DNA from: Verrucomicrobiota bacterium
GTDB lineage: Bacteria > Verrucomicrobiota > Kiritimatiellia > CAIQIC01 > Lenti-01
Direction: 5' to 3'
Assembly: GCA_022709625.1 (NCBI GenBank)
Contig: JAKLIL010000077.1
Location: forward strand, 1 to 7,393
Length of the DNA: 7,393 nt
Part shown: one piece after another, positions 5,188 through 7,393 of the stretch
Numbering within the stretch: position 1 is the stretch's first letter
Layout: every line of letters begins with the position of its first letter
Made by a program: the position numbers and the translations under genes
The notes under the pieces: generated by a model
Told to the model about the DNA's origin: nothing
Database searches by the model: none
Seen by the model: only the letters and a program-made list of their open reading frames with translations

Positions 5188-7393
5188 ATGGCGGTGTTGG
5201 TGATCCGCAAGGTGGAAGGCGATGTCGAGAACATCCTGGTGCGGGATGCGAAGACCAAGGTGGCCGCGCATCTTCAATTCCCGGCCAATGCCAACGGCCG
5301 CCGCTTGGTGGTGGCCCTGCCGGCGGGAAAATCGGCGCTGGTATTCGAGACCGAGCAATCGGCGGGCTGGGCCTTGGCGGGCGAGGTCGAGCCGTTCGCC
5401 GAAGCGGACGGCCAGCGCGGCATTGCCTTCTCGCTCGCCGCGGCGCGGGAGGACATCGCCATTCCCGTTGCGTCCCTTCTCATGAACCACACGCTGATGG
5501 CGCGGTTCGGCGACGACCCCGACCGTAAGAACGAAAACCGGTTGAAGGACCTCTTCCAATCCGGCGGAATCCGCGAAATCGAAGCGCGGTTGGGGATGGA
5601 CTTGGGCGATCTGGCCGACCGCGGGAACATCATCGGCCCCATCTGGGATTCCACCACGGGCATCCTCGCGTTCACCCGCCGGGCGCTGGACGGAAAACAT
5701 CGCTACCGGCTGGAATTCGCCGGAGACGACGCCGGGGACGTGCGCGTCGACGCGGGCGGCCTGCGCCTGTCGCGGAAGGACCCGGCGACCCCGGGGCCGC
5801 TCCGCCTGATCGTCCGCGCGTCCGTCGATTTCGAACCGCTGACGCCCATGCCGTTCGCCGAGCTGGTCAACGAAAAGGGCCGGGAATTGCGCGAAAAGGA
5901 CGCGCATTTCGCGCAGGCGATCCGAAACGTCGAATTCCTGTCCTTCCGGGAAAAGTTCCTCGCCGGTTCATGGAATTTCCTTTCCTACTTCGGGCGCGAC
6001 ACGCTGATTTCCCTGCGCATCCTTTGGCCGGTCCTGTCGCCCCAGGCTAAGCAAACCGGCATCCAAAGCGTGGCCAACGAGATCGCGGAAAACGGCATCG
6101 TCAACGTCACCGACGAATGGACCGACGACCGGACCTGCGCTGACGCCATCGAGAGTTATTTTTACGAATACGGCCGGGGCAATTTGGAGGGCGCCCGGCG
6201 CATCATGCGGACCATCGTGGATGGAACTGTTCCGGAACACCCGTTTTTCGATGTCCTGGACCCCACCTACATGGTGCCGTCCGCGGCGGCGCATTGGTTC
6301 CGGGAATTGGACGACGCGGAGCTGGGCCGGTGGCTGCGGGCCGACCATCCGGTGCTGGGCCGGACGGAATCGAATCTCGCCACGCTCCTGCGCAACTGGA
6401 ACTACGTCTTGAAGTCCGCGGCGCCGTATGTCGCGGCCTGGGGAAAACTGCGCGCGGCGCACCCGGACCTTTCCCCGCGGCAAATCATCGAGAAGCACGG
6501 GGATGAGTTCCGGACCACCTGGGACGCGTTGATCCCTTCCGTCGCCGAGGCGGCCAATTGGCGCGACACCTACCAGCTGCCGCGGCACTTCCGGTCGGAG
6601 GACATCAACGTCAACCTGCTGCCCATGGCCATCGCGGCCATCCAGGAAATGGCCGCGCGGATCCGCGCCTTGGGCGGCGGGCCGGATCTGGACGAATGCT
6701 CGCGGCGGCAGGGCCTCGATGTCGTCCGGGAATATCTGGCGGATCCCGCCCGGTTCGCGGCCGCCCGGGAGGCATGGAACTGGGATGCCATGCGGGAGCA
6801 TTTCCTGGTGCGCCGCACCGTGGACGAGATGCGCGGGGACTTGGAACGGTATCTGGCAGGCCTGGAAAACGGCGACGTCACGTGGGGGGATCGGGATCGC
6901 GGGATTCAGGAACGGGCCGCGTTTCTCCGGTGCCGGGAAGGCGGCGTTTCGGTCCGCGAATTCCTGCGGGGGGACCGCGTGCCCGAGGCCGTGAAGGACG
7001 GCATCGAGTTCACGGCCCTGCTCCTCGACACGGAGGGACAACGGCTGCCCCTCATGCAGAGCGACGACGTATTCCTCCTGCTGTTCGGCCATTCCACCTT
7101 GGAGCAATACCGCCAGATCGTCCGGCCTCTCATGCTTGCCTATCCGTTCGGCCTGGGCTTTTGGGAAGATGACGCGGGTTTCGCCATCACCAATGCCGTC
7201 TATTCGCCGAAGGACAATCCGGCGTTGAAGGACCCTTGTAAGAATGTGTGGGCCAAGTTCGGGCCGGACGAGTACCACGGACGGGCCGCCTGGCCGTGGG
7301 TCCTGTTCGCGCTGGTCGCCGGCACCCATGCCCAGGCGCTGGCCGGCATCGATTCGCAAGGCCATCTTGCCGCCGGCGTTGCGCCGGAAGACG
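5188..7393 (+). CDS. Putative (alpha/alpha)6-barrel glycosidase, amylo-1,6-glucosidase-like (3' end outside window)
   Basis: Reading from ATG 5188 gives 735 codons with no stop up to the window edge, so the gene is incomplete on the right. There is no signal peptide or membrane helix, so it is probably cytoplasmic. Residues 1 to about 235 are beta-rich with many short strands and look like an N-terminal accessory domain. From about 250 the protein turns alpha-helical. FLAGSWNFLSYFGRDTL (257-273) resembles the 'WFGRDT' motif that opens the six-hairpin barrel of glycogen-debranching amylo-alpha-1,6-glucosidases and relatives. Other landmarks are VTDEWTDDRTCADAIESY (307-324), SEDINVNLLPMAI (470-482), YPFGLGFWEDDAG (652-664) and FGPDEYHGRAAWPW (691-704). 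Acidic residues near 309-314 and 660-662 are candidate catalytic or binding positions. By analogy it would act on alpha-glucans or an intracellular oligosaccharide, but this rests on motif resemblance only. No other carbohydrate gene lies next to it on this strand. Confidence 0.85.
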   Translation, partial: MAVLVIRKVEGDVENILVRDAKTKVAAHLQFPANANGRRLVVALPAGKSALVFETEQSAGWALAGEVEPFAEADGQRGIAFSLAAAREDIAIPVASLLMNHTLMARFGDDPDRKNENRLKDLFQSGGIREIEARLGMDLGDLADRGNIIGPIWDSTTGILAFTRRALDGKHRYRLEFAGDDAGDVRVDAGGLRLSRKDPATPGPLRLIVRASVDFEPLTPMPFAELVNEKGRELREKDAHFAQAIRNVEFLSFREKFLAGSWNFLSYFGRDTLISLRILWPVLSPQAKQTGIQSVANEIAENGIVNVTDEWTDDRTCADAIESYFYEYGRGNLEGARRIMRTIVDGTVPEHPFFDVLDPTYMVPSAAAHWFRELDDAELGRWLRADHPVLGRTESNLATLLRNWNYVLKSAAPYVAAWGKLRAAHPDLSPRQIIEKHGDEFRTTWDALIPSVAEAANWRDTYQLPRHFRSEDINVNLLPMAIAAIQEMAARIRALGGGPDLDECSRRQGLDVVREYLADPARFAAAREAWNWDAMREHFLVRRTVDEMRGDLERYLAGLENGDVTWGDRDRGIQERAAFLRCREGGVSVREFLRGDRVPEAVKDGIEFTALLLDTEGQRLPLMQSDDVFLLLFGHSTLEQYRQIVRPLMLAYPFGLGFWEDDAGFAITNAVYSPKDNPALKDPCKNVWAKFGPDEYHGRAAWPWVLFALVAGTHAQALAGIDSQGHLAAGVAPED

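Noticed and set aside
3814..5907. 697-residue open frame on the - strand
   Set aside because: It is antisense to the phospholipase D-like gene and to the start of the glycosidase-like gene. The composition (His, Arg, Gln, Gly rich) is typical of shadows in high-GC DNA, with no recognisable domain.
5968..7365. 465-residue open frame on the - strand
   Set aside because: It is antisense to the glycosidase-like gene, whose start has a strong AGGAG site and whose protein shows ordered motifs. The shadow has no domain pattern.
1..7393. Defence, toxin-antitoxin or biosynthetic gene cluster
   Set aside because: The phospholipase D-like protein carries an export signal and the small HTH-like protein has no toxin partner next to it. 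The FkbM-like gene lacks neighbouring sugar or polyketide genes, so no multi-gene system of these kinds can be supported.

Overview
The window is a GC-rich stretch of bacterial chromosome, probably from an environmental organism. Seven genes look real: a 3'-terminal fragment at the left edge, five complete genes, and one gene that runs off the right edge. There is also a transposase remnant. No single gene fixes the taxon. The high GC, the intergenic ATTCAG-type repeats, the secreted beta-helix protein and the small conserved-looking 'GPQPIGQIL' protein fit a PVC-type or related uncultured lineage (Verrucomicrobia, Kiritimatiellae or Planctomycetes-like), but this is an impression, not a measurement.

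Left part (1-1103). The C-terminal end of a molybdopterin-binding hydroxylase subunit of the xanthine dehydrogenase family stops at 523. Its last codons form a near-perfect palindrome. A cluster of direct and inverted ATTCAG repeats follows directly, then a small inverted repeat that may mark an insertion-sequence end, then the N-terminal helix-turn-helix part of an IS481/IS3-type transposase. The catalytic domain is missing. The transposase homology stops at about 1050 and a strong rightward intrinsic terminator starts at 1053, so the locus looks like a deletion or insertion scar.

Middle part (1104-4812). Two leftward genes, a 65-residue zinc-ribbon membrane protein and an FkbM-like methyltransferase, are divergent from two rightward genes. 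The rightward pair is a secreted parallel beta-helix protein, with a good sigma-70-like promoter and Shine-Dalgarno site, and an exported two-HKD phospholipase D-like protein 67 bp downstream. These two may form an operon acting outside the cytoplasm.

Right part (4806-7393). A leftward gene of about 78 residues, resembling a compact Xre/lambda-repressor-like DNA-binding protein, overlaps the end of the phospholipase D-like gene tail to tail by 7 bp. A long rightward gene then starts at 5188 with a clear AGGAG site and stays open to the window edge (735 codons). It resembles a cytoplasmic (alpha/alpha)6-barrel glycosidase of the amylo-alpha-1,6-glucosidase type.

No complete novel system such as a defence island, CRISPR array or biosynthetic cluster can be supported. 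The more unusual items are the hairpin and repeat block after the first gene, the truncated transposase with its terminator, the beta-helix/phospholipase D-like pair, the small HTH-like protein, and the unassigned glycosidase-like protein.
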